Shown piece after piece: positions 1 through 10,784 of a DNA stretch of 64,000 nucleotides. Position 1 is the stretch's first letter. Every line of letters starts with the position of its first letter. The notes beneath the pieces were generated by a model. It was given only the letters and a program-made list of their open reading frames with translations. It did not search any database and was not told the DNA's origin. The DNA is from Sulfurimicrobium lacus (GTDB lineage Bacteria; Pseudomonadota; Gammaproteobacteria; Burkholderiales; Sulfuricellaceae). The stretch covers positions 2,761,501-2,825,500 of the forward strand of contig NZ_AP022853.1 in the NCBI RefSeq assembly GCF_011764585.1, written 5' to 3'. Made by a program: the position numbers and the translations under genes.

Positions 1-1668
1 TCGCACATCGTTGGATTGTCCTGCCTTGATCGATTTCTCCAGCCAGTCCCGGGTTTCCTTCCCCACCACCAGCGGCATGTATGCGCTGACGAAGCGCGCA
101 TCTGCACGTGTAAGCTGTCCGCTCAGGTCAATTTTGCCCGGGCCATTGGTGACCGTGCTATAAGTGCCGTAAGCCGTCCCGGCCAGGTGGTTGTTGGCGA
201 ACGAGGCGCTGTCGAGCTTGAATTCGTGCTGCCCCGCCTTGCTGCTCCATTTCACTTGGGCAGTCAGAGTATCCAGTTCCAGCTGATGATCGAACACGCC
301 CGGCAAGTCCAGACTCATGCGATGGCGCGCATTCACGCCCGCCGAGCCGCCCTTCTCGTTTGCATCGATGTTGCCGCTCAATCCGGAAAAACCGGGCAAG
401 GCATTGCCCGGTGATAAAACATAGGGCCGAACCGCGAGATCGGCGAATTTTCCCTTGACCGCGTAATGGATGGGTGCTTCCCAAGTGCCGCTCCAACTCA
501 CCGCCAGTTCGCGCAACACCCCCTTCGGCTGCAACAAGCGCAGTTTTTCACGCACATCGGCGTCCAGCGGCAGATAATTGGCGAGCTCCAGCAACGGCGC
601 GAACGCCAGCCCGTCCACTTGCAGTTCGACCACGGCGGGCGTCTTCACGCGCTCAGGAACCGATTTGAAACGCACGCCAGTCGGGCCGAAAGTCAGCGCG
701 TCGCGGATAGCGAAGCTCAATTTGCTCGCCTGCAATTCCAGGCCCGGATTCAGATCGCGCCAGCTCAACCGTCCGCTGACGTTTTTCAGGTCCAGTTGCG
801 GCAACTCCGGCTTGAGGCGAGTCAGCACATCATTGAGCCGCACATCTGCGGTGACGCCGCGTACGCGCTTGTTGCCGATGGCCAGCCATGCCTGCACCCC
901 GCCGCTGCCGCGCTCCAGTTGAAACGGCAAATCCAGCCAGCTGCGCCAGGCAGTGATATTCGTGTAATCAAGGCGGGCGTACAACGTGCCGGACCAGTCG
1001 GCAAAACTCTGCAACGAGTTCCCCTTCAGGTCGCCGCGGACATCCAGGGGAAATGCCAGGGCTTGCGGAGGATCGGCGCGCAGTCCGAAACGGTGACGAT
1101 GGCCCCGGTTTTCCAGGCGCAGGTTGGCGTTGTTCAGCACCAGCAGCGGCGCGTGGCGCATATCGTCGAGCCAGGTCACAGTTGCGCCGCGCACCAGAAC
1201 GCGGTGCTGACGCAGCACCCAGTCGCCGAAACCGCTTTCCGTATCGGGTTGGTTGACCCACACGCCGCCGACGTATATCTCGCCCTTGGCGGTGCGGTGC
1301 AGCGCCAGCTTGGGCTGGTCGATTTCCAGCGAATAGAGCCGCACTTCACCCAAGGCAAGACTCCACCAGGCCAGGGTGCTTTCGATGTGGGAAAAGGACA
1401 GCGCGGGCATGCCGGCCCGATCGTAAACCTTCACGTCGCGCAGGCTGAGGTGTGGCCGCAAACCGTCCCAACCGGCGACGATGCTGCCGATGTTCACGCG
1501 CTGCCCGGCAGCATGCGTGATGGTAGCCGAAATGATATGGCGATATTCCGCGATATTAGGCAGCAACCAGTAGCGCAAGCTGAGGACTATGACGGCGAAC
1601 AGAAGCCCGGCGAGGATAAATGCCGAGAGGAGGAAACGGTGCAGCCAGCGGGCAGAAGATTTGAGCAT
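1..1668 (-). CDS. yhdP: YhdP/AsmA-like envelope protein, N-terminal part (cut by window edge)
   Basis: This frame is open from 1668 to the window edge, so only the first 556 codons are seen. It begins with a short basic stretch and one membrane helix (about residues 10-32), followed by RYWLLPNIAEYRHII and then AAGQRVNIG. That N-terminal pattern is typical of the YhdP family of very large AsmA-like proteins, which are thought to bridge the envelope and help move phospholipid to the outer membrane. The rest of the visible part is beta-rich and lacks other landmarks, as expected. An in-frame ATG at 1698 is an alternative start; neither ATG has a good Shine-Dalgarno. Family call is fairly firm; start is uncertain. 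Confidence 0.8.
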   Translation of the reverse strand, partial: MLKSSARWLHRFLLSAFILAGLLFAVIVLSLRYWLLPNIAEYRHIISATITHAAGQRVNIGSIVAGWDGLRPHLSLRDVKVYDRAGMPALSFSHIESTLAWWSLALGEVRLYSLEIDQPKLALHRTAKGEIYVGGVWVNQPDTESGFGDWVLRQHRVLVRGATVTWLDDMRHAPLLVLNNANLRLENRGHRHRFGLRADPPQALAFPLDVRGDLKGNSLQSFADWSGTLYARLDYTNITAWRSWLDLPFQLERGSGGVQAWLAIGNKRVRGVTADVRLNDVLTRLKPELPQLDLKNVSGRLSWRDLNPGLELQASKLSFAIRDALTFGPTGVRFKSVPERVKTPAVVELQVDGLAFAPLLELANYLPLDADVREKLRLLQPKGVLRELAVSWSGTWEAPIHYAVKGKFADLAVRPYVLSPGNALPGFSGLSGNIDANEKGGSAGVNARHRMSLDLPGVFDHQLELDTLTAQVKWSSKAGQHEFKLDSASFANNHLAGTAYGTYSTVTNGPGKIDLSGQLTRADARFVSAYMPLVVGKETRDWLEKSIKAGQSNDVR

Positions 1669-1677
1669 CGATAATCG

Positions 1678-1718
1678 AAAAAAAACGAACCGCAGCATGC
1701 AAGCCATGCCGCGGTTCG
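1678..1718 (-). terminator. Rho-independent terminator of acs
   Basis: Arms CGAACCGC (1686-1693) and GCGGTTCG (1711-1718), with inner arms GCATG/CATGC, form a stem with a 5-nt loop. Read on the minus strand the stem is followed by eight T (1685-1678). It lies downstream of acs and directly before yhdP. Confidence 0.85.
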
Positions 1719-1745
1719 ATTATACGCGCTAAGGGCCTATTCCAA
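1719..1745 (-). promoter_or_regulatory. Candidate yhdP promoter abutting the acs terminator
   Basis: On the minus strand a perfect TATAAT (1724-1719) follows TTGGAA (1745-1740) with a short 15-bp spacer. The start site would be near 1712, inside the upstream arm of the acs terminator hairpin, so the yhdP transcript itself could not form that hairpin. Seen by eye only; the -35 is weak. Confidence 0.4.
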
Positions 1746-1791
1746 TTTCATTACAATTGCGTCACGCGCAATTCAGGTCAGCCCCTTCCAG

Positions 1792-3759
<1,968 letters not shown>

Positions 3760-3855
3760 GGTGCTCTTCTCCGCAGTGTTTTAATTTCGTTGCCGGTGAG
3801 GGATTAAGACTAAGACGAGGTGGGAAATAAATTCTAAACGGCATCACCGCCTTTT

Positions 3856-3886
3856 TACTCCTCACTCCTCTCCCCTCACTCCTCAC
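3856..3886. repeat. Short pyrimidine-rich tandem repeat (CTCACTCCT-type)
   Basis: Between the divergent acs and glnE genes (3760-3956, 197 bp) the plus strand carries imperfect tandem copies of a CTCACTCCTC-like unit. No convincing promoter was found for either gene in this gap. Function unknown. Confidence 0.6.
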
Positions 3887-3956
3887 GCCGCCAAGGGGAT
3901 ACAATATCCGCTAATAATATCGCTTTACGCCGCCACTTTCCACACCGCAAAACGAC

Positions 3957-6659
3957 ATGACCAAGCCACCAGCCGCCTCCGCACAAGACCTGATCGAAAC
4001 CGCACTGCGTCACAGCCGCTACGCACAGCGCCTGGTGCATAGCGACCCCATGTTGCGCGAAGAACTGCTTGCCCAGCTCCACACGCCATGGACCGCACAA
4101 TCCATGCAGGCCGCGCTCGCCGACGCAGTTTGCGGCGACGAAACCACGCTCAAGACGGCCCTGCGCACGCTGCGCAAGCGCGTCATGCTGCGCCTCATCG
4201 TGCGCGATCTGGCCGGTCTGGCCGATCTCGGGGAAGTGATGCGCAATGCTTCGCAACTGGCGGAAGTGACCGTCGCCTTTGCCCTGGAACGCCTGTCTGC
4301 CTGGCTCTCCGCGCAATACGGCCAGCCCGTCGGCGAAGAAAGCGGGACGCCGCAGGACATGATCGTGGTGGGCATGGGCAAGCTGGGGGGCGGCGAGCTG
4401 AATGTATCGTCCGACATCGACCTGATCTTCGCCTACCCCGAAGAGGGCGAAACCAGCGGCCCGCGGCACATCAGCAACCACGAATTTTTCACCCTGCTGG
4501 GCAAGAAACTAATCGCCGCGATCGGCGAGAACACCCCGGACGGCTTCGTGTTCCGCGTCGACATGCGGCTGCGCCCCTATGGCGATGCCGGCCCCCTCGC
4601 CGGCAGCTTTGCCATGATCGAGAACTATTACCTCACCCAAGGGCGCGAATGGGAGCGCTACGCCTGGATCAAGGGTCGCCCCCTGTGCGGCAGCCAATAC
4701 CAGGAACTGGCGGCCATGCTGCGCCCCTTCGTGTTCCGCAAGTACCTGGATTTCGGTGCATTTTCCTCGCTGCGCGAGCTGCACGGGCAAATTCGCCGCG
4801 AAGTGCAGCGGCGCGAGCTCGACGACAACATCAAGCTTGGCCCCGGCGGCATCCGCGAGATCGAGTTCATCACCCAGGTGTTCCAGCTCATCCGCGGCGG
4901 CAAGGAGCCGGCGCTGCAGACGCGCTCCACGCTGGAAGCCATGGACCTGATCGCGCAGCGCGAGCTGATGCAGCCCCAGGCCGTCGCGGAACTGCGCAAG
5001 GCGTATTTTTTCCTGCGCAACCTGGAGCACCGTCTGCAGTACCTGGAAGACGCGCAAACCCAGACCCTGCCAGGCAACGAAGGCGACCGCCAACTGATCG
5101 CGGAGGCCATGAATTTCGCCGACTGGAACGGCTTTTACGCCGCGCTCAACACACATCGCCACAAGGTGACGCGCCATTTCGAGCAGGTGTTCGCCGCGCC
5201 GCAAAGCCAGCAGCAAAGCCACCCCCTGAGCGCGCTGTGGCAGGGACACCTAGCTGATAACGAGGCGGTCGGGCAACTGGTGGAACTCGGCTACAGCAAT
5301 GGCGAAGAGACCTGGCAACGCCTCACCCGCATACGCCAGGGCAACCGCTACGCGCAATTGCCGGAAACCAGCCGCATCCGCTTCGACGCCCTGCTTCCGC
5401 CGCTGATCCAGGTTGCCGCCGGCTTCCCCAATCCGGACGAAACGCTGGAGCGTATCCTCAAGCTGCTGGAAAACATCAGCCGCCGCGCCGCCTACCTCGC
5501 CCTGCTGCTGGAATATCCGCAAACCCTGAGCCAGGTGGCCAGGCTGTGCAGCACCAGCCCGTGGGTGTCCGACTACCTCACCCAGCACCCGGTGCTGCTG
5601 GACGAACTGCTCGACACCCGCAGCCTCCACACCGCGCCGGACTGCACCCGATCGCGCGCCGAGCTGCGCGCCTTGCTCGACGCGGCGAGCGGCGACACCG
5701 AGCGGCAGATGGACATCCTGCGCCATTTCAAGCAAGCGCAGGTATTCCGCCTGGTGACGCAGGACCTGGCCGGCATTCTGCCGCTGGAAAAGCTCAGCGA
5801 TCATCTGAGCGACCTCGCGGACCTGATCCTGGGCGAAACGCTGCGCCTGTGCTGGCAAGGGCTGCGCATCAGGCACCGCGACGAGCCGCGCTTCGCCATC
5901 GTCGGCTACGGCAAACTGGGCGGAAAGGAACTGGGTTACGCCTCGGACCTGGACATCATCTATCTCTACGACGACGATGCACCGGAGGCGCCGGAAATCT
6001 ACGCCCGGCTCGGCCAGCGCATCAATACCTGGCTCACCAGCCTGACGTCCGCCGGCATGCTCTACGACACCGACCTGCGCCTGCGCCCCAACGGCGCCAG
6101 CGGGCTGCTGGTCAGCACGATGGCGGCCTTCGAAAATTACCAGCAAACCCAGGCCTGGATCTGGGAGCATCAGGCGTTGACCCGGGCGCGCTACTGCGCC
6201 GGCGATGCGGAAATCGGCGCGAGTTTCGAACGCATCCGGCACCAGGTGCTGGCGCAGCAACGCGACCCGCTCGCACTGAAAAAAGAAGTCCTGGAAATGC
6301 GCCAGAAAATGCTCGACGCCCACCCCAACGCCAGTGGCCAGTTCGACCTCAAGCACGACCGCGGCGGCATCATCGACGTGGAATTCGCGGTGCAATACCT
6401 GGTGCTGGCCCATGCCCATGCGCACCCCGAACTCACGCGCAACGCCGGCAACCTGGCACTGCTAAAACTCGCCGCGGAACTGAGCCTGATACCCGCAGAG
6501 CTGGCGGAAGCATCGCGCGACGCCTACCGCCACTTCCGCCAGTGGCAGCACGCACTGCGCCTGCAAAGTGCCGCCTATGCCCGCATCGCGCCGGAGCAGG
6601 CGGCGCCCTTTGTCACATCGGTACGCCAGCTATGGCACATCGTTTTGGGAGAAAATTAG
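3957..6659 (+). CDS. glnE: Bifunctional glutamine synthetase adenylyltransferase/deadenylase
   Basis: The 900-residue protein has two nucleotidyltransferase domains. The N-terminal (deadenylating) one carries GMGKLGGGELNVSSDIDLIF near residue 138. The C-terminal (adenylylating) one carries GYGKLGGKELGYASDLDIIY near residue 651. In this family GlnE adds or removes AMP on glutamine synthetase in response to PII and glutamine, so its partner is the PII protein encoded at 10433-10771. It starts at an ATG with no strong Shine-Dalgarno. The next small membrane-protein gene begins directly after its stop codon, which suggests translational coupling. Confidence 0.96.
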   Translation: MTKPPAASAQDLIETALRHSRYAQRLVHSDPMLREELLAQLHTPWTAQSMQAALADAVCGDETTLKTALRTLRKRVMLRLIVRDLAGLADLGEVMRNASQLAEVTVAFALERLSAWLSAQYGQPVGEESGTPQDMIVVGMGKLGGGELNVSSDIDLIFAYPEEGETSGPRHISNHEFFTLLGKKLIAAIGENTPDGFVFRVDMRLRPYGDAGPLAGSFAMIENYYLTQGREWERYAWIKGRPLCGSQYQELAAMLRPFVFRKYLDFGAFSSLRELHGQIRREVQRRELDDNIKLGPGGIREIEFITQVFQLIRGGKEPALQTRSTLEAMDLIAQRELMQPQAVAELRKAYFFLRNLEHRLQYLEDAQTQTLPGNEGDRQLIAEAMNFADWNGFYAALNTHRHKVTRHFEQVFAAPQSQQQSHPLSALWQGHLADNEAVGQLVELGYSNGEETWQRLTRIRQGNRYAQLPETSRIRFDALLPPLIQVAAGFPNPDETLERILKLLENISRRAAYLALLLEYPQTLSQVARLCSTSPWVSDYLTQHPVLLDELLDTRSLHTAPDCTRSRAELRALLDAASGDTERQMDILRHFKQAQVFRLVTQDLAGILPLEKLSDHLSDLADLILGETLRLCWQGLRIRHRDEPRFAIVGYGKLGGKELGYASDLDIIYLYDDDAPEAPEIYARLGQRINTWLTSLTSAGMLYDTDLRLRPNGASGLLVSTMAAFENYQQTQAWIWEHQALTRARYCAGDAEIGASFERIRHQVLAQQRDPLALKKEVLEMRQKMLDAHPNASGQFDLKHDRGGIIDVEFAVQYLVLAHAHAHPELTRNAGNLALLKLAAELSLIPAELAEASRDAYRHFRQWQHALRLQSAAYARIAPEQAAPFVTSVRQLWHIVLGEN

Positions 6660-6881
6660 GTGTATATCGTCGCTATCGCCTGGGGCTACGTCGTACTGAT
6701 GATGTCCATCACGGAAACCAGTTTCGTCGCCGGTCTGCTGACTTTCCTGTTCTACGGCGCAGCGCCGCTGGCGCTGTTTCTATGGCTGGTCGGTACGCCT
6801 CAGCGCCGACGCACGCGTTTACGCAAGGCCGCCGAGCAACGCCTCGGTCAGCCAGATGGAAGCGATTCCCAGGGCGATTAG
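6660..6881 (+). CDS. Small two-helix membrane protein of unknown function
   Basis: A 73-residue reading frame begins with GTG immediately after the glnE TAG, with no base between. It has two hydrophobic segments (about residues 1-20 and 24-44), then an arginine-rich stretch (GTPQRRRTRLRKAAEQR) and an acidic end, so it is probably an inner-membrane protein with a cytoplasmic tail. Its last 63 bp overlap the convergent ZIP gene tail to tail. I do not recognise a named family. Similar short proteins are known to follow glnE in related bacteria, which supports it being real (recalled, not searched). Confidence 0.65.
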   Translation: MYIVAIAWGYVVLMMSITETSFVAGLLTFLFYGAAPLALFLWLVGTPQRRRTRLRKAAEQRLGQPDGSDSQGD

Positions 6882-7598
6882 GGATACCTGCTGCACCGTG
6901 GCCTTGATTTCCGGACGCTTGTGCAGCCCCGGAATCAGATCCGCCACCGCCACGTAGATCATGCTTGCCGCCGCCACGCCGAGAAAATACGGCACCAGGC
7001 CCTGCAGCGACTGCAGCCCGACGTAAGCCAGCACGCCGCCCACCATCGTGGCCAGGCTCGACAGCAGATTGAAGGTAAAGGCCTGGCGCCGGGTGTAGCC
7101 GGAGTGAAGCAGGATGAGGAAGTCGCCGACTTCCTGAGGAATTTCGTGCGCGATGATGGCGAGCGAAGTCACCACTCCCACCTGCACGTCCACCATGAAC
7201 GCCGCGGCGATCAGGATGCCGTCGACAAAATTGTGGAAGGTGTCACCCACCATGATCATCATGCCGCTGCGCCCGTGATCGGTATGCCCCTCGTGGACGC
7301 CGTGCACCTCGCACTCATCGGTATGGTGGCAGTGGCGCCACAACACCAGTTTCTCCAGCGTGAAGAACAGCAGGATGCCGAACAATACCGTCCCGGCCAT
7401 GGTGTGCACGTCATGGCTCAGCTCGAATGCGTGCGGCAGTATCTCGAGAAACACCGCGCCCAGCAAGGCACCGATGGCATAGCTCACCAGCAGCGGAACC
7501 ATGGCTGCCCGGGCGGAAAAAGCGAACAGCGCGGCGGCGGCAACGCTCAGTGTGCCGCCGAGCAGGCTTGAAAGTATGATCCAGGCAAGTATGGACAT
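6819..7598 (-). CDS. ZIP-family divalent metal transporter
   Basis: A 259-residue inner-membrane protein with about eight predicted helices. The ZIP metal-binding helices are recognisable: HNFVDGILIAAAF (helix 4) and HEIPQEVGDFLILLHSG (helix 5). Between helices 3 and 4 is a histidine-rich loop (HCHHTDECEVHGVHEGHTDH), typical of zinc or iron importers of this family. The substrate cannot be told from sequence. Transcription is convergent with glnE and its 3' end overlaps the small gene there. The ATG at 7598 gives a helix starting at once, as usual. Confidence 0.9.
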   Translation of the reverse strand: MSILAWIILSSLLGGTLSVAAAALFAFSARAAMVPLLVSYAIGALLGAVFLEILPHAFELSHDVHTMAGTVLFGILLFFTLEKLVLWRHCHHTDECEVHGVHEGHTDHGRSGMMIMVGDTFHNFVDGILIAAAFMVDVQVGVVTSLAIIAHEIPQEVGDFLILLHSGYTRRQAFTFNLLSSLATMVGGVLAYVGLQSLQGLVPYFLGVAAASMIYVAVADLIPGLHKRPEIKATVQQVSLIALGIASIWLTEALLGGLA

Positions 7599-7685
7599 GG
7601 GGCGAGTATGGTTTTTTTAAAATCGCTATTATACGGAGGCTGTCAAGTCCCGCCAGTTCGGCAGCCAGAGGGCTTGCAGCACCAT

Positions 7686-8603
7686 TCAGCGCTTTTCCGG
7701 ATCGATCCAGACAAGCGACGCTATGCGCCCGGTCACGCCATCGCGACGATAGGAGTAAAAACGCTCCGCATCGGAATAGGTGCAGCAGTCCCCGCCATAC
7801 ACCGCGCTCACGCCGATCCGCGCCAGGCGCTGGCGTGCCAGCAGGTAGATGTCCGCCAGCCACTTCCCCGCATTGACCGAAGGGACAAAAGCCGAATCTG
7901 CTGCCGGGTCGTGCTCCATGAAAATTTGCCGCACCTCTCCGCCGACTTCGAATGCTTGCGGGCCGATGGCGGGACCGAGCCAGGCGAGGACTTCCCCCGC
8001 TTCGACCGCCATAGCCGCCACCGCAGCTTCCACCACGCCATCCGCCAAGCCTCGCCAACCGGCGTGCGCCGCGGCCACCACCGTACCGGCGCGGTCACAC
8101 AGCAGGACGGGCAGGCAATCGGCGGTCAGCACGGCACAGACAACCCCGGATTTTCGCGCCACGCTGCCGTCAGCTGTAATTTGAGACTCACGAAGCGAGC
8201 CTTCGTCCCCCTCTCCCGTCTCGCCGGATTGAGCAGCTTTGCTGCCAATCCCGGCGGGGACGCCCCTTGCGGGTGCAGGGGGAGGGCTGGGGTGGGGGAA
8301 ACGGTCACGGCAAGTTTCATGGTCGGGAGTCACACTTTTGCCATGACCGTTGGGCACGCCCGCGGCATGATCGGCATCCGCGATGCCTCGGCCATGCACC
8401 TGTTTCAGCCACACCGGCTCAGTAGGCAGGCTGGTTTGCAGCATGCGCCGGTTGGCAGCGACTGCAATGGGGTCGTCCCCGACATGATCGCCCAGATTGA
8501 GGCAGGCATAGGGCGCCACGCTCACCCCGCCAGCGCGAGTCGTCACCAGGGCATGCACACTGGCCGGCGCGGGCCAATCCGGAACGATCCAGCCTTGCTT
8601 CAT
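7686..8603 (-). CDS. pgeF: Peptidoglycan editing factor PgeF (YfiH/laccase-domain) with an in-frame repeat insertion
   Basis: A purine-nucleoside phosphorylase/laccase-fold protein; family members cleave mis-incorporated L-Ser from peptidoglycan precursors or act on purine nucleosides. The metal-binding motifs are intact: [15 protein letters not shown] and AAHAGWRG. The start at 8603 overlaps the rluD stop (ATGA), so the two are coupled. Between ADAD and the [16 protein letters not shown] segment there are about 50 extra residues rich in Pro, Gly and Ala. They are encoded by a C-rich palindromic repeat (about 8180-8300) that keeps the frame open, and family members normally have only about ten residues here. 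Activity is probable because the active-site motifs are untouched, but unproven. Confidence 0.92.
   Translation of the reverse strand: MKQGWIVPDWPAPASVHALVTTRAGGVSVAPYACLNLGDHVGDDPIAVAANRRMLQTSLPTEPVWLKQVHGRGIADADHAAGVPNGHGKSVTPDHETCRDRFPHPSPPPAPARGVPAGIGSKAAQSGETGEGDEGSLRESQITADGSVARKSGVVCAVLTADCLPVLLCDRAGTVVAAAHAGWRGLADGVVEAAVAAMAVEAGEVLAWLGPAIGPQAFEVGGEVRQIFMEHDPAADSAFVPSVNAGKWLADIYLLARQRLARIGVSAVYGGDCCTYSDAERFYSYRRDGVTGRIASLVWIDPEKR
8180..8300. repeat. Palindromic C-rich repeat inserted within pgeF (copy 1)
   Basis: Nested inverted repeats: CCCCCTCTCCC (8207-8217) faces GGGGGAGGG (8278-8286). A central hairpin spans 8222-8256 with loop TTT. A terminal hairpin ACGAAG/CTTCGT spans 8190-8206. 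It shares its CACCCCAGCCCTC...GAGAGGG layout with the repeats at 10386, 37548 and 54359. It is about 120 bp and read in frame by pgeF. Confidence 0.75.
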
Positions 8604-9595
8604 CGGTCTTCGTTCCGCAGCGCTTCGAGCAATGCGGCCATATCGTCCGGCATGTCGACGCGCCACTCCATCGCCTCCCCGCTGACCGGATGAATCAATC
8701 CGAGACGGGTGGCGTGCAAGGCCTGGCGCGTGAAGCCTTTGACCGCCTCGCGTAGCGCCACCGGGATATTCATGCCTTTGCCGGCATAGACCGGGTCGCC
8801 CAGCAGGGGAAAGCCCAGGTGCTGCATGTGCACGCGGATCTGGTGCGTACGTCCGGTTTCAAGCTGGCAGCGCACCAGGCTGTAGTGCGCGAAGCGTTCT
8901 ACTAAGGCGAAATGGGTTAGCGCCGGTTTGCCATACTGCACCACCGCCATCTTGATGCGCTGCGTGGGATGGCGGCCGATGGGCGCCTCCACGCTGCCCG
9001 TTTCCTGCGGTGCACCCTGCACCACGGCGAGGTATTCGCGCTTCACCGAGCGCGCCTGCAACTGGCGCACCAGGTCGGTCTGCGCGGTAAATGTCTTCGC
9101 CACCACCAGCAAGCCGCTGGTGTCCTTGTCGAGACGATGCACGATGCCGGCACGTGGAATCCCTGCCAGCTGGGGAGCGTGATGCAGCAGCGCATTAAGC
9201 ATGGTGCCCTGCCAGTTGCCGCTACCAGGATGGACCACCAGCCCGGCGGGCTTGTTGATGACCAGCAACGAGTCGTCCTCGTAGACGATGTCGAGCGCGA
9301 TATCTTCCGGCCGGAAAGCGATTTCGTCCGCCGCGAGCTGCGTCTCCACCTCGGCCTGGTCGCCCTGCCATACGATATGACGCGGGATGACGACAGCGCC
9401 GTTGAGCTTGACGTGTCCATCCTTGATCCAGGCTTGCAGGCGACTGCGGGAATACTCCGGCAGCAGGGTCGAGAGCGCCTGATCCAGGCGCAGCCCGCTG
9501 CAATCGGACGGAATCTCCAGGAGCAGGGGTGAATGGGGCTGGAGTTGAGGGGCGTTTCGGTTATAATCGGTCAAATTTTTTTCGGATTCAGTCAT
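8600..9595 (-). CDS. rluD: 23S rRNA pseudouridine(1911/1915/1917) synthase RluD
   Basis: The 331-residue protein has an N-terminal S4-like RNA-binding domain ([32 protein letters not shown]) and a RluA-type catalytic domain. The catalytic motif [15 protein letters not shown] carries the essential Asp, and [23 protein letters not shown] follows. It modifies helix 69 of 23S rRNA. The start chosen, MTESEKN at 9595, gives the usual family length; its ATG overlaps the divergent bamD ATG within CATG. No Shine-Dalgarno is evident, so a later start is possible. It is followed by coupled pgeF, the order conserved in Proteobacteria. Confidence 0.93.
   Translation of the reverse strand: MTESEKNLTDYNRNAPQLQPHSPLLLEIPSDCSGLRLDQALSTLLPEYSRSRLQAWIKDGHVKLNGAVVIPRHIVWQGDQAEVETQLAADEIAFRPEDIALDIVYEDDSLLVINKPAGLVVHPGSGNWQGTMLNALLHHAPQLAGIPRAGIVHRLDKDTSGLLVVAKTFTAQTDLVRQLQARSVKREYLAVVQGAPQETGSVEAPIGRHPTQRIKMAVVQYGKPALTHFALVERFAHYSLVRCQLETGRTHQIRVHMQHLGFPLLGDPVYAGKGMNIPVALREAVKGFTRQALHATRLGLIHPVSGEAMEWRVDMPDDMAALLEALRNEDR
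9562..9567 (+). promoter_or_regulatory. Candidate -10 box of bamD
   Basis: A perfect TATAAT lies 26 bp before the bamD ATG, inside the first codons of rluD. No good -35 was seen at 16-18 bp upstream, so this is only a partial promoter match. Confidence 0.4.
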
Positions 9596-10379
9596 GAAGC
9601 GTAGTTTAGCGTTAATTCTGCTGTTGCTGGTGACCGGTTGCGGTCTGCTTCCCGAAGTCCAGGACGAAACCAAGGGCTGGTCGGCGCAAAAGCTCTACAG
9701 CGAAGCCAAGAACGAGATGAATGATGGCAACTACAGCAAGGCCATCAAGTATTTCGAAACACTCGAGGCACGCTACCCCTACGGACGCTATGCACAGCAG
9801 TCGCAACTTGAAGAAGCCTATGCCTACTTCAAGGACAACGAGCCGGTTTCCGCCATCGCCGCCTGCGACCGTTTCATCAAGCTGCACCCCAATCATCCCA
9901 ACGTCGACTACGCCTACTACCTGAAAGGGCTAGCCAACTTCAACGAGGACCTGGGCCTGCTCGGCGCAATCGCCGACCAGGATCTGTCCGAACGCGACCC
10001 CAAGGCCGCCAAGGATTCGTTCGAAGCGTTCAGGGAGCTGGTCACACGCTTCCCCAAGAGCAAATACGCTCCTGATGCCGCGGCGCGGATGAAATACCTG
10101 GTCAACACACTGGCCGCCAGCGACGTGCATATCGCACGTTACTACGCACGGCGCGGCGCCTATGTGGCTGCGGTCAACCGTGCACAAATCGTGCTGCAGG
10201 AATACCCGCAGACCCCCGCCACGGAAGAAGCGCTGGCGATCATGGTGCAGTCCTACGACGCCATGGGTTTGAATGACTTGCGCGACGATACGCGCCGGGT
10301 GCTGAGCAAGAACTACCCGAACAGCAAATTCCTGAACGGCTCCAGCCAGAGCAAGAAGCCTTGGTGGCGTCTCTGGTAA
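9594..10379 (+). CDS. bamD: Outer-membrane assembly lipoprotein BamD (ComL)
   Basis: The 261-residue protein begins with a lipoprotein signal peptide whose lipobox VTGC places the lipidated cysteine at residue 16. The mature part is built of TPR-like helices ([34 protein letters not shown] and following). BamD is the essential lipoprotein partner of BamA in outer-membrane beta-barrel insertion. Divergence from rluD is conserved widely. It is convergent with glnB, and the gap between them holds a palindromic repeat that may serve as terminator for both. Confidence 0.95.
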   Translation: MKRSLALILLLLVTGCGLLPEVQDETKGWSAQKLYSEAKNEMNDGNYSKAIKYFETLEARYPYGRYAQQSQLEEAYAYFKDNEPVSAIAACDRFIKLHPNHPNVDYAYYLKGLANFNEDLGLLGAIADQDLSERDPKAAKDSFEAFRELVTRFPKSKYAPDAAARMKYLVNTLAASDVHIARYYARRGAYVAAVNRAQIVLQEYPQTPATEEALAIMVQSYDAMGLNDLRDDTRRVLSKNYPNSKFLNGSSQSKKPWWRLW

Positions 10380-10385
10380 AGCGTT

Positions 10386-10420
10386 CCCCCCTGCCCTCCC
10401 CCGCTTGCGGGAGAGGGAGT
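10386..10420. repeat. C-rich palindromic repeat between bamD and glnB (copy 2)
   Basis: An 11-bp stem with one mismatch (10394-10404 with 10407-10417) and a two-base loop, preceded by CCCCCTG. It lies between convergent genes and resembles the repeats in pgeF, before rlmN and before rhlE. It could act as a bidirectional transcription stop, though there is no long T run. Confidence 0.6.
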
Positions 10421-10432
10421 GCGAGGTTTTCG

Positions 10433-10771
<339 letters not shown>

Positions 10772-10784
10772 TTATTTCTCCTGG

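Noticed and set aside
466-1674. 402-codon plus-strand frame across the left end
   Set aside because: The minus strand reads as a YhdP N-terminus with a membrane helix in the right place; the plus-strand translation has no features.
7628-7646. TTGACA and TATAAT before the ZIP gene as a sigma-70 promoter
   Set aside because: Both hexamers are perfect on the minus strand but only 7 bp apart, so they cannot work together. Either alone might.
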